Shown here: positions 18,047 through 25,949 of the stretch, piece by piece
Numbering within the stretch: the stretch's first letter is position 1
Layout of the letters: each line of letters opens with the position of its first letter
NCBI RefSeq assembly: GCF_018555385.1
Contig: NZ_JAFEJS010000002.1
Span: forward strand, 307,914 to 371,913
Reading direction: 5' to 3'
Length of the DNA stretch: 64,000 bases
Source: Bifidobacterium santillanense
Lineage (GTDB): Bacteria; Actinomycetota; Actinomycetes; Actinomycetales; Bifidobacteriaceae
Program-made: the position numbers and the translations under genes
The notes under the pieces: generated by a model
Seen by the model: the letters and a program-made list of their open reading frames with translations, nothing else
Told to the model about the DNA's origin: nothing
Databases searched by the model: none

Positions 18047-18949
18047 TCACCGGGTGCGGGTGCGTTGCTTCGAGGGCGCGGTGCGGCGTTGGCCTTCGAT
18101 GCGTTTGCCGGCCCGCGTGCGGATGTCGTTCAAGGTCTGCTGCTTGGTTTTGGGGCGGCGCACGCCGCCGTCCGGGGCGGGGATGTCCATGCGGCTCCAG
18201 TCCAGGCCCCGTGAGCGTGCGGTCAGGGTTTCGATAGTGTCGGCGATGCGTCTGGCCTGGCCGGCCGGGTAGGTGAAGCGCACCGTGTCGTCGGCGACCC
18301 GTTGCGTGTGGTGGGGTATGTGGAGCCGGTCGAGCTGGTCGGTGATGATCGCAGCGTCGCGGTCCCAGGGCACCGTGCGGAAGTCGAACCGGCCGTTCGA
18401 TGGCGATTCGGCGTCGAAGGCGAGGCGCAGCGCGTCGTCGGAGGGTTCGAGGAACGGGTTCGGCTCCTCTCGTTCCGGTGTCGGCATTGTCTCCGTGGCC
18501 GGCCGTGCGGGGTCGGCGTCTCCGGGTTCGGGAATCGTGGCGGTCTCCTGCCGGGCGAGTTCCCGGTTGAGGCGTTCGACGATGCGTGAGACGACGTGGT
18601 TGACCTCGTCGGCGTCCTTGCCTTGGAAGTGGAGGAAGGTGCGGCCGGTGTCGCGGTCGTGCTCGATGTGGAAGGTGATGCCGGCCTTTTTCAGGTCGTG
18701 TTCGAGCTGTCGGGCGTATCGTCCGGTGACTTCCTGCACGTTGATCGGCTCGCCGGTGCGATGCAGGGTTTTGCTGTTCACTTTGCCGGTGGTCCTGATC
18801 TGCCGTAATGTCTCGCCGGTGGCATGCACGCCGATGCCGAGCAGGTGCAGCGCCTTGTCGAGCCCGTATTTGGTCACGTCGATGATGACGCGCGTGCCTT
18901 GCTCGCTGACGCGCATCATGAGTTCCTGTGCCTGGTCCTCGGCCGCCAT
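18047..18949 (-). CDS. PcfB (DUF3801) family conjugation protein
   Basis: A 300-residue protein whose N-terminal half matches the DUF3801/PcfB pattern: MRVSEQGTRVIIDVTKYGLD, KALHLLGIGVHATGET, then KAGITFHIEHDRD. In Enterococcus pCF10, PcfB binds the coupling protein PcfC and the relaxase and is needed for DNA processing and docking. Its place between relaxase and VirD4 in this operon agrees. The C-terminal half is variable and ends with a basic 'DIRTRAGKRIEGQRR' segment. Confidence 0.75.
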   Translation of the reverse strand: MAAEDQAQELMMRVSEQGTRVIIDVTKYGLDKALHLLGIGVHATGETLRQIRTTGKVNSKTLHRTGEPINVQEVTGRYARQLEHDLKKAGITFHIEHDRDTGRTFLHFQGKDADEVNHVVSRIVERLNRELARQETATIPEPGDADPARPATETMPTPEREEPNPFLEPSDDALRLAFDAESPSNGRFDFRTVPWDRDAAIITDQLDRLHIPHHTQRVADDTVRFTYPAGQARRIADTIETLTARSRGLDWSRMDIPAPDGGVRRPKTKQQTLNDIRTRAGKRIEGQRRTAPSKQRTRTR

Positions 18950-19000
18950 GGGGTTCTCCCGTCATCCGTCGTGGTTCGTTGCGTTCCAGCTTCCGCCGGC

Positions 19001-20452
19001 TCACCGGTTCCTGCGGCGGACACGATGCCCGTCATCGCGGCGTTGTTCGCGCCGTGCGCCGTCGGAGCGTTCGGCGGTTGGCGTGGTGCGGGCGATGAGC
19101 CGGCGCAGGGCGAGGGCGTCGGAGGCCAGGCCACGGGTCTCCTGCTCCTCGATGGCGAGCTGGGCTTCCAGTCCCGTGGCGTCGGCTCCCTGATCATGGT
19201 TGTCGGCGATGAGCGCGATCAGGGCGCGCATGTGCTTCGCGTTGCGTTCGACGGAGTCGGTGAGTCGGCCGAGCGTCGCCAGCCGGCCGTCGCCTTCGTC
19301 GATGACCTGGGCGAGCACCTTGAGCTCGCGCAGGCTGTCGGCGAGTCGGTCGCAGGCGATTGCCTGACGCAGCGCGCGTCCGTTCACGCCGGTCAGGTCC
19401 TGGCCGTCGAACCGTTGACGGCAGTAGTCCTCCAGTCGCAGCGTGGGCCGCGCGAACCATGCGTACAGGCCCTCGTAGTCCGTTGATCGCGCATAGCCGC
19501 CGTTCTCGTCGGTGAGCACCTGTCTGACGTCGTCGGACAGGTAGGCGTGCCAGATCCTTCCGTCGCGCACGAGCCGGTCGCACGGCATGGTCAGGTGCAG
19601 GCGTCCGTGCGTGCCGGGCACCCGAACGGTCACCGCCGTATCCGTCCGACGGGTGATCATGGCCTCGTGGAAGGTGATCTCGCTGAGCGTGCGCCGGTGG
19701 ATCTTGCCCATGATGGCGAGCATGTTGTATGCCACGCCCAGTCGTCGGTCTCGGATTCCGCGGGTCTGCCCGCATGGCGTGTAGGTGATGCGTCCGCCGC
19801 GCACGGTCGCGTTGACGCCGAGCGTCGCGAGTTCGCGGCGGAAGCCCGCGAAGTCATGGGCGTTCATGCAGGCCGTGTCGATGCTGGTGCGCAGCCGGTC
19901 CTTGAGGTTGCCGCCTCTGGCGCTCAGGTGGAGTTCCCCGATCGACGGGGCCACGCGCCCGGACTGTTCCGGCATGAGGGTGTGCAGCCCGTATTCGCGG
20001 CACAGCCGGTCGCTGATCTTCCGCCATTCGTCCAGGGTTCCTTTCCTCAGACGCAGGGCCTTGCCCGTGATCCGGTCTGCCGGGCAGATGAGGATGTGGT
20101 TGTGCATGTGGGACCTGTCGGTGTGGGTGGCGATCACGTAGTCGTGCGTGCCTCCGGTGATCTCCCGGACGAACCGTTCCCCGATCAGATGCGCCAATCG
20201 GGGCGTGACCTGGTCGGTGGGATCGAACGATTGGATCACATGCAGCGCCAATACGGCACCCTGCCGGCGTGAGCCGCCTTTCGTGGCGTCCAACGCATGT
20301 TCGAAGCCGCGGGCGATGGACTCGGCGTCCGTGATGTCATCGCCGACGGTGGTCGATGCCCACCGGTAGCCGTCGGTCTTGGCCGGGTTCGTCACGTAGG
20401 CGATGCTGCGGGCGAGCGTGCTTTTGATCTTGCCGATCTTGACTACAGCCAT
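19001..20452 (-). CDS. MOBP-type conjugative relaxase
   Basis: A 483-residue relaxase that nicks oriT and becomes attached to the transferred strand. The likely catalytic Tyr is Y19 in SIAYVTNPAKT; motif III with the metal-binding His triad is HTDRSHMHNHI (His110, His115, His117, His119 region). The C-terminal half is helical and charged. It overlaps mobC by 10 bases. The family (PF03432, MOBP) is assigned from these motifs. Confidence 0.93.
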   Translation of the reverse strand: MAVVKIGKIKSTLARSIAYVTNPAKTDGYRWASTTVGDDITDAESIARGFEHALDATKGGSRRQGAVLALHVIQSFDPTDQVTPRLAHLIGERFVREITGGTHDYVIATHTDRSHMHNHILICPADRITGKALRLRKGTLDEWRKISDRLCREYGLHTLMPEQSGRVAPSIGELHLSARGGNLKDRLRTSIDTACMNAHDFAGFRRELATLGVNATVRGGRITYTPCGQTRGIRDRRLGVAYNMLAIMGKIHRRTLSEITFHEAMITRRTDTAVTVRVPGTHGRLHLTMPCDRLVRDGRIWHAYLSDDVRQVLTDENGGYARSTDYEGLYAWFARPTLRLEDYCRQRFDGQDLTGVNGRALRQAIACDRLADSLRELKVLAQVIDEGDGRLATLGRLTDSVERNAKHMRALIALIADNHDQGADATGLEAQLAIEEQETRGLASDALALRRLIARTTPTAERSDGARREQRRDDGHRVRRRNR

Positions 20453-20847
20453 TCGGGCACCCCTTTGGGGTCAACGTCGGCCTCCACCCGGATGCTCAGA
20501 CCTGCGACCAGCCGTTCCGCTTGGCGCAGCTCGTCGAACACGCGCGAGAGCATGGCCAGGTCCGTCTCCCGCGTGGTGTTCGCGTGACGGGCGATCTGGT
20601 TGACGTTGTTGCCGATCCTCGCCAGTTGGGCGCTCACGTCATGCAGGTTCGCAGGCACGGTGATGTTGACTCGGTGGGCGCATCTGATCCGGTTGCGGGC
20701 GAACGCCATCCACCCCACGGGCCTGAGCCCGGCTTGGATGCGCTGACGGTTCTCCACTTTGAGCGAGTCCGCCACCCACCGCCATTCCTCCTCGCTGAAC
20801 GTGACCGTCTTGCGGATCGTCCTGGAACGGTTGCCTTTCCAACCCAT
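20443..20847 (-). CDS. mobC: MobC-type relaxosome accessory protein
   Basis: A 134-residue basic protein with an N-terminal ribbon-helix-helix-like part (IRKTVTFSEEEWRWVADSL) and the MobC hallmark LARIGNNVNQIARHAN at about residues 75-90. MobC helps the relaxase melt and recognise oriT. It is the first gene of the leftward mobilisation operon. Confidence 0.88.
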   Translation of the reverse strand: MGWKGNRSRTIRKTVTFSEEEWRWVADSLKVENRQRIQAGLRPVGWMAFARNRIRCAHRVNITVPANLHDVSAQLARIGNNVNQIARHANTTRETDLAMLSRVFDELRQAERLVAGLSIRVEADVDPKGVPEWL

Positions 20848-20879
20848 CGGCGCCTCCTCATATCGGGTTCCACGGGTGT

Positions 20880-20980
20880 CCCGCGATCGGCCCCGAGCCT
20901 CATGGGGCCGCGCCGGTGTACGTACACCGGCGATGCTTGCTACACACCAACCGCCCCTCCGGGGAGGGGATGGTTGCGCA
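20880..20980. other. Candidate origin of transfer (oriT)
   Basis: The 288-base gap between mobC and the rightward gene at 21136 has no gene. It holds a perfect 22-bp palindrome at 20911-20932 (CGCCGGTGTACGTACACCGG core) and a G/C hairpin at about 20954-20968 (CCCTCCGGGGAGGG). Inverted repeats directly upstream of mobC-relaxase operons are where oriT usually lies. The nick site cannot be fixed from the sequence alone. Confidence 0.5.
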
Positions 20981-21135
20981 CCGGTCAGTTTCGCCTTGGC
21001 GCCACGCCATGCGCGGCGGACTTCAGGTCACGTTTCGCATGCCGACGCCGGTTCCGTTTCGTGTCCGCCGGCATCATTGCCGGCGTCGTTCTACGATGCG
21101 GGGCAGTGAAGAACAATCACCGTGAGGAGACCGTC

Positions 21136-21642
21136 ATGGCGAAGCCGAGGGAACGCAACCGGGCGATGCGCGCCATCGCCGACAACGCATTGGATGCCGA
21201 GTTGGAGGCGCTTCGGCGCAAACGCGGCGAACTGTCGCGTTTGGGTATCCTGCTGGACGATATGCGCTGGGCCGCGGAACGATTCCGTGACGCCGCCCAA
21301 TCGTTCTGCGACGACCATCACATGCCTCGCGCCCAGCTCGTGCGCACGCTCAGGATGGAGCCAAGGGAGACGGGCATGGCGTTCCATGCCGTCACGCCCG
21401 ACTACGGGCAGGCCAATCCCGCCGATAGTCACGGCGAAATCCATGATGACGAGGATTCGTCCCTCGAATCCGACGGCCGACCGGCATCCGCCGTCGATAC
21501 ACCGGAGATTGCTCTGACGGAAGGCAACGCCGCAACGGCGAATGCGGCCGATGCCGGTGACGCCGGAGAATCCGGTTCGATTGGATTAGACCCGGAGGGA
21601 TTGCGATTCGGTTTCCCGCGTCCTGGCGGCTACGCTGGATGA
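21136..21642 (+). CDS. Hypothetical ICE protein
   Basis: A 168-residue protein that starts at ATG 21136 after GAGGAG. The N-terminal half is a charged helical segment (RAIADNALDAELEALRRKRG) likely to be coiled coil; the C-terminal half is acidic and Ala-rich, hence flexible. It is transcribed away from mobC, across the candidate oriT. No family recognised. Confidence 0.5.
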   Translation: MAKPRERNRAMRAIADNALDAELEALRRKRGELSRLGILLDDMRWAAERFRDAAQSFCDDHHMPRAQLVRTLRMEPRETGMAFHAVTPDYGQANPADSHGEIHDDEDSSLESDGRPASAVDTPEIALTEGNAATANAADAGDAGESGSIGLDPEGLRFGFPRPGGYAG

Positions 21643-21670
21643 CATTGGCTACATACGGGAGGTGGCGGCG

Positions 21671-22003
21671 ATGCCGATGCTGCTGGTGATGCTTGGCCTG
21701 TCGCTGGCGACGGGCGTGATACGCATGCTGATGCGTGGCGTGGCCTCGTGCCTTGCCCTGCTCGCACACCCGTTGCGGCTCGTGGTGTTCCTCGTGAACT
21801 CCGTGTTCACGGCGCTCGCCATGCTGTCGGGATTGCTCATGCTGGCGTTCCTGCTCATGCATTTCCTCGCCGGCTCGGACGCTCCGGCATTGGACGGCTC
21901 GTTCGCGTTGATCGTCGCCGCGTTTCTCACGGCCGTGCTTGCGAGCATGCTCATGGATTGGTGCGACGCGCGGCTCCGACGACGCTCCTCCCGCCACGGC
22001 TGA
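21671..22003 (+). CDS. Small membrane protein
   Basis: A 110-residue hydrophobic protein with about three transmembrane helices (residues 3-20, 28-62, 73-95) and a basic C-terminal tail (CDARLRRRSSRHG). GGAGG lies 8 bases before ATG 21671. It follows the 168-aa gene by 28 bases and probably shares its transcript. Function unknown. Confidence 0.5.
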   Translation: MPMLLVMLGLSLATGVIRMLMRGVASCLALLAHPLRLVVFLVNSVFTALAMLSGLLMLAFLLMHFLAGSDAPALDGSFALIVAAFLTAVLASMLMDWCDARLRRRSSRHG

Positions 22004-22118
22004 ACGTCACCCGCCGCCGCTTGGCTCCGAAGGCGCGGGCGCGCATGCGCCGTCACGTTTCGCCATTCGCGCCCGGACGGGGGCGGAACCCGTATTCCGG
22101 TTCCGCCCCGTCCGTCGC

Positions 22119-23678
22119 TTATTCGGCGTCGTCCGGCTCGCCGGATGCGTCGTCGGCTTGCGATGCCCCATCGTCGCCCGGTTCGCTGTCCTGCCTTATG
22201 CCGGTATCCCTGCCATTGTCGTCGTCATCGATTGGTACGAGGGAGCCGTTGAGGGCTTCGGCTTCCGTGTCCGAGGTGCGGTAGCCGAGTGTTTCCAACG
22301 CCTCGTACAACGGTGTGGCGTGTTCCGCGATGGTCGCCGCGTCACGCCACGTTTCCCAGCTGACGCGCTCTTCGGCCAAGGCGTAGAGCAGTCCGAACGC
22401 GGCCCGTTGCGGGTCGCCGGCAATCATCGCGGTGACGGACTCGCGTAACGGGTCTTCGGCCTCGTCCTCCGGCTTTGCTTCATCGGCGTCGTCGCCCGCC
22501 GTGCCGATGCCGGTGATTTGCTCCCAGACGTCCTCGGCGTGACTGTTCCATTGGTCGAATCCCTCGGTGAGCGTATCGAGCGCGAATCTCGCGGACAGCA
22601 GGGCGACGGCTTTGCCGATGCCCTTCGGCTGGGATTTCAGTTCCATGAGATGCGTCACGAACGCGATGCGCAAATCACGGCTTGCCCGCGCGAACTCCTT
22701 GGCCGGTGCCGTCTCGCGTTCCTTGCGTTCCCGTTCCTCGCGCCAACGCGCCTCACGCGCCTCGCGGGCCGCGGTCTCGGCCTCCTCGTCCACGGTTTCG
22801 TACAGGGCGATGCCGCGCGCCCATGACGCGCCTTCGGCCCGCACTCCCACGACGGGCGTGGCTCCGTCATGGGAGTCGCGCCATGCGTCGATGGCCTTGG
22901 CGATGTCGCCCGTGGTCAGCATCGTGGTGCGACGCAATCCCTTTGGCGAGTCATACCAGTTGTCCGTGTTCGGCTGTTCGTCGGCCGCGTCGATGCCCAT
23001 GCGTTCCAATTCGGCTCGCGCCGTGTCGAGCCATTCGCGCCATGTTCGCTCCTGCCGGGCGTGCTTGACGGCCATGTTCCAGTTTTTGCCGCCTGCCGCC
23101 TCGGCGAGCCGTTCCTGAAGGTCTGGATGCCGGTCGAAGTCGGCGATGGTCTCCCAGTCGTCGATGCTCAGCTGGGCTGTTCCGGCCTTGCTTCGCGCGT
23201 TCTCGCCGATGGCGGCTATCTTCAGGCGTCGGCGCACCAATGACGTGGAACGGCCGGTGCGTTGCGCCGCCTCGTCCACGCTCACGCCCAGATCGAGAAG
23301 CCCCTGATAGCCGTCGGCCTCCTCGATGACGGTCAGGTCGGCGCGCTGGCTGTTCTCCACGAGCATGAGTTCGCGTTGCTCCCGTTCCGACAAATCGGCC
23401 ACCACGGCGGGCACCCGGCTCAATCCGGCGAGTTTGGCGGCGGCGAGGCGACGATGCCCGATGACGAGCAGGTAGCGTCCCTGCGGCGTGGGAGTGACGA
23501 GCAGGTTTTGCCGGATGCCCTGCGCGCGTATCGAATCCGCGAGTTCCGACACATCGCCCACGTCGCGGCGCGGGTTCGCGGGGTTCGGATCGATAAGTTC
23601 CATGTCCAGCATGACGATGTTCGATTCTTCCATGCCCTCGTCGGCCGCTACGGGACGTTCGATGATTGCGGTTTCCAT
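22119..23678 (-). CDS. ParB/Spo0J-family partition-like protein
   Basis: A 519-residue protein. Residues about 20-110 are the ParB N-terminal domain (PRRDVGDVSELADSIRAQGI, VIGHRRLAAAKLAGL) and residues about 130-175 the ParB helix-turn-helix (VSVDEAAQRTGRSTSLVRRR). The long acidic C-terminal part (about 250-519) is not typical. No parA is present in the window. In ICEs such proteins may regulate transfer genes or stabilise the circular form. AAGGAGA precedes ATG 23678. Confidence 0.8.
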   Translation of the reverse strand: METAIIERPVAADEGMEESNIVMLDMELIDPNPANPRRDVGDVSELADSIRAQGIRQNLLVTPTPQGRYLLVIGHRRLAAAKLAGLSRVPAVVADLSEREQRELMLVENSQRADLTVIEEADGYQGLLDLGVSVDEAAQRTGRSTSLVRRRLKIAAIGENARSKAGTAQLSIDDWETIADFDRHPDLQERLAEAAGGKNWNMAVKHARQERTWREWLDTARAELERMGIDAADEQPNTDNWYDSPKGLRRTTMLTTGDIAKAIDAWRDSHDGATPVVGVRAEGASWARGIALYETVDEEAETAAREAREARWREERERKERETAPAKEFARASRDLRIAFVTHLMELKSQPKGIGKAVALLSARFALDTLTEGFDQWNSHAEDVWEQITGIGTAGDDADEAKPEDEAEDPLRESVTAMIAGDPQRAAFGLLYALAEERVSWETWRDAATIAEHATPLYEALETLGYRTSDTEAEALNGSLVPIDDDDNGRDTGIRQDSEPGDDGASQADDASGEPDDAE

Positions 23679-23766
23679 GATTGTCTCCTTGAAAAAACAG
23701 ATGGTTGGGGATTGGCTGGGGCTTCCGGAATCGGAAGCCCCAGCCAGATGAATCCACGGCCGACGC

Positions 23767-24390
23767 TCAGTGGCGGCGGCGTTCCGTCCACGCGGGGCGG
23801 ATGCCGTGTTCGCTGGCCGCGAGCACGAGGGATGCCAGCGAGCATTCGTCGTCCAAGGCCAAGGCCTTGAGCGCGCGCACCGCGGCGGCGGTCGAACGGT
23901 CGGCCATCCACAGCAGGTACGCGCATGACGCCATCGGCTGTGCCTTGTATCCGTCCGGGGCGTCGGCCGTCACCGATTCCAGCAACGCCGTCGCGCGTTC
24001 CCCGCGTCGCGTGTCTGGCTGGTAGGCGGCGTCCTTGAACGCCCGTGACAGTTCGCGCATGACCACGGCCGCCGATTCCATCGAATGCGGCTGGGCGTAC
24101 AGCATGTGCAGTTCGCCGCCGCCCATTTCGCGCAAAGATGCGAGTATCAGCGCGTCCCGCATGCTCAGGCACTCGGTCATCAGCACCGCCAGCGTGACGC
24201 GCTCCTCATGGGAGAAGCCGCCCTCGTCGCGCGACAGCAGGCCGTTCCACCTGTCCATCAGGGGCGCGAACCACTTGTCGGCCGCTTGTGCCGGTCCAAG
24301 TTCGCGCCGGTCCTGAAGGAACCCGTCGCGTACGCGCTTCGCCAGTTCGGTTCCCGCCGTGCGGGTGTCCACCATGTCGTTCATGTCCAT
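23767..24390 (-). CDS. DUF4192-like protein
   Basis: A 207-residue helical protein; the C-terminal part (SCAYLLWMADRSTAAAVRAL, KALALDDECSLASLV) resembles the actinobacterial DUF4192 family of unknown function, often carried by phages and ICEs. ATG 24390 is chosen because GGAAAGG lies upstream. Longer upstream in-frame extension is possible but lacks a ribosome-binding site. It probably shares a transcript with parB, 88 bases downstream. Confidence 0.5.
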   Translation of the reverse strand: MDMNDMVDTRTAGTELAKRVRDGFLQDRRELGPAQAADKWFAPLMDRWNGLLSRDEGGFSHEERVTLAVLMTECLSMRDALILASLREMGGGELHMLYAQPHSMESAAVVMRELSRAFKDAAYQPDTRRGERATALLESVTADAPDGYKAQPMASCAYLLWMADRSTAAAVRALKALALDDECSLASLVLAASEHGIRPAWTERRRH

Positions 24391-24757
24391 CGGTCCTTTC
24401 CGTGTGGTTGCCATTTCGGACACCACCCGCCTGCCATGCGCGTAGGCGGAGAGACCGGAGGCGTGGACCGCGACGATCCGGGCCGTAGCGAAGACGGCAT
24501 GCTGGTCCGCCGTCGCAGCGCAGGCACGGGAGCGGCGCGGGACACGGCGCAGGGAACGCAGACGGAGCGCATGGCATGCTGGTGGTGGCCGCAAACCCCT
24601 CGTCAGATTCCGCGCGGCCCACCCGCCGCGAGCATGCGAGCGGCCAGACAACACGGTCATGCGCGCAGCGCATGACCCGGGGCCGCGTTCCCGCGCCGAT
24701 TGCGGAGAGTATGTCGAACAGCCCCACCTGGAGCATTCTCTCCGCAAGCGGAGCGGA
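24391..24757. other. Intergenic stretch without a supported gene
   Basis: 367 bases of G+C-rich DNA between the DUF4192 gene and the A+T-rich RiPP operon. Open frames here lack ribosome-binding sites and coding-like composition. A 10-bp inverted pair (TTGCGGAGAG near 24700 and CTCTCCGCAA near 24738-24747) flanks a 28-base loop just before the operator. It marks the sharp composition change between ICE backbone and cargo. Confidence 0.5.
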
Positions 24758-24775
24758 TGTCATCTATAGATGACA
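24758..24775. promoter_or_regulatory. 18-bp regulon palindrome in front of the RiPP operon
   Basis: TGTCATCTATAGATGACA, identical to the site before the amidase gene 16 kb away. A TAGAAC hexamer at 24814-24819, the candidate -10, follows after exactly 38 nt. TTGACA at 24800-24805 lies too close to this -10 to be its -35 and may be chance or part of a second start. Confidence 0.8.
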
Positions 24776-24853
24776 CTTGAGTCTAGTAAATCGTCAACTT
24801 TGACATAACGCTGTAGAACATCAATGTCCCTAATGAAGGAAAGGAGGATGATT

Positions 24854-24934
24854 ATGGATAAGAACACTGATGAATTCACCATTGAAGATATTCTGATTGA
24901 TGATGCGCAGGTTGTAATGGTCCATCGCTGCTAA
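24854..24934 (+). CDS. 26-residue RiPP precursor peptide with C-terminal Cys
   Basis: A short gene starting at ATG 24854 after a very strong AAGGAGG. The peptide begins MDKNTDEFTIEDILI and ends AQVVMVHRC; the acidic N-terminal two thirds look like a leader (LxxI-type hydrophobic spacing), the hydrophobic/basic end VVMVHRC like a core. It directly precedes an MccB-like ThiF-fold enzyme, as mccA precedes mccB. Microcin-C-type precursors end in Asn, which MccB converts; this one ends in Cys, so the chemistry should differ. An upstream in-frame ATG (24848) overlaps the ribosome-binding site and is unlikely. Never described to my knowledge; the call is inferred from position, ribosome-binding site and partner enzymes. 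Confidence 0.72.
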   Translation: MDKNTDEFTIEDILIDDAQVVMVHRC

Positions 24935-24954
24935 TCAACAGGTACAGAATTGAT

Positions 24955-24987
24955 GGGGGATGTCACTCAAGTAAAGTGATGTCCCCC
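24955..24987 (+). terminator. Hairpin between precursor gene and enzyme genes (partial terminator)
   Basis: Perfect 13-bp stem (24955-24967 with 24975-24987; GGGGGATGTCACT arm), 7-base loop, then only three T. Such a weak terminator would give many short precursor transcripts and fewer full operon transcripts, as known for the mccA-mccB gap of microcin C. Confidence 0.75.
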
Positions 24988-25004
24988 TTTAAATGAGGGT
25001 AAAA

Positions 25005-25949
25005 ATGTATACAGCGATCAGGCTGGATACCGAGATTTCCTTTACCGAAGAAGGATTGAAACTGACCAATGAGGTTCGGTCCTTGCTTATAAGAAATGTC
25101 ACTGAAAATGATTACAAAGTGATTAGTGAACTAGTTGCCGGTATTGACGACCAAAAATATAATTCACTTTCACAAGGCAATAAACGAATCACGGAACTTA
25201 TCTCGATAATTAACGATCATCATTTCTTATACAGAATGAAAAACAGAAGTCTAGATTCCGAAAATCGGACGTTAGGATATTGGGCAGCAAAAGGCTTAGA
25301 CCCATACAAAGCCGATCGGAAGGTGACCTCGTCTAACATCCTTATACTCGGCATGGGAGGAACCGGCTCGGTAATCTTCCAACACCTACTGGCGGCAGGC
25401 GTTAAAAGAATTACCATCGTAGATAGCGATTCCGTAGAATTATCAAATTTAAATCGCCAGTTCATATATCGTAAGAATGATGTTGGAACCCCCAAAGTGA
25501 TGGCGGCCGAGCGATACGCCAGAGAATATTATGGCGATGATTTGGAAATCAACAACCTTCAGAAAACTATTCGAAGTGTAGAGGATGTTGAAGATATTAT
25601 CGGCAAAGAATCGTCGTTTGATTTGGCGGCGATATGCATGGATCATCCCACCGGGACAATAACGGATATATGTCAGAAAGCATTACTTGGCAAAAAGATT
25701 CCTTGCATCTCGGGTGGAGTTGGAATTCGAAAAGGATTTTATGGACCGATTATATGTTCTAAACCAGTATATAAGGAGGACTTTTACGACAGGCAACACG
25801 GTACGCTTTATTCATTTGGTCCAACAAATACAGTGATAGGAGCTCTTATGGCTCAGGAAATGCTGGAATATGTGGCGGGATTAGACAATCATGCGACAAC
25901 GTTCAACGTGAATTTTGAACAATATGCATTGGTGGCTGCAAAAAAATGA
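25005..25949 (+). CDS. MccB-like ThiF/E1-fold adenylating enzyme
   Basis: A 314-residue protein. Residues about 1-95 form an N-terminal domain in the place of the MccB peptide clamp (RiPP recognition element-like). The ThiF Rossmann domain follows: ILGMGGTGS (nucleotide loop at 116-122), TIVDSDSVELSNLNRQFIYR (the conserved Asp and Arg that bind ATP), and AICMDHPTG. Such enzymes adenylate a peptide C terminus. No CXXC pairs for a structural zinc are visible, unlike MccB and MoeB. ATG 25005 is chosen because GAGGG lies 5 bases upstream. Its stop overlaps the next start (ATGA). Expected role: activating the C-terminal Cys of the precursor. Confidence 0.82.
   Translation: MYTAIRLDTEISFTEEGLKLTNEVRSLLIRNVTENDYKVISELVAGIDDQKYNSLSQGNKRITELISIINDHHFLYRMKNRSLDSENRTLGYWAAKGLDPYKADRKVTSSNILILGMGGTGSVIFQHLLAAGVKRITIVDSDSVELSNLNRQFIYRKNDVGTPKVMAAERYAREYYGDDLEINNLQKTIRSVEDVEDIIGKESSFDLAAICMDHPTGTITDICQKALLGKKIPCISGGVGIRKGFYGPIICSKPVYKEDFYDRQHGTLYSFGPTNTVIGALMAQEMLEYVAGLDNHATTFNVNFEQYALVAAKK

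Noticed and set aside
20911..20932. The 22-bp palindrome as a simple terminator
   Set aside because: No T-run on either strand and it lies between divergent genes; oriT or operator is more likely.
36..24390. CRISPR arrays
   Set aside because: No regularly spaced direct repeats with unique spacers are present here or elsewhere in the window.
24800..24805. TTGACA as the -35 of the RiPP promoter
   Set aside because: Only 8 bases separate it from the -10 at the conserved 38-nt position and no good -10 lies 17 bases after it.
24848..24934. Upstream ATG (24848) as start of the RiPP precursor
   Set aside because: It lies inside the AAGGAGG ribosome-binding region, leaving no spacing; ATG 24854 has proper spacing.
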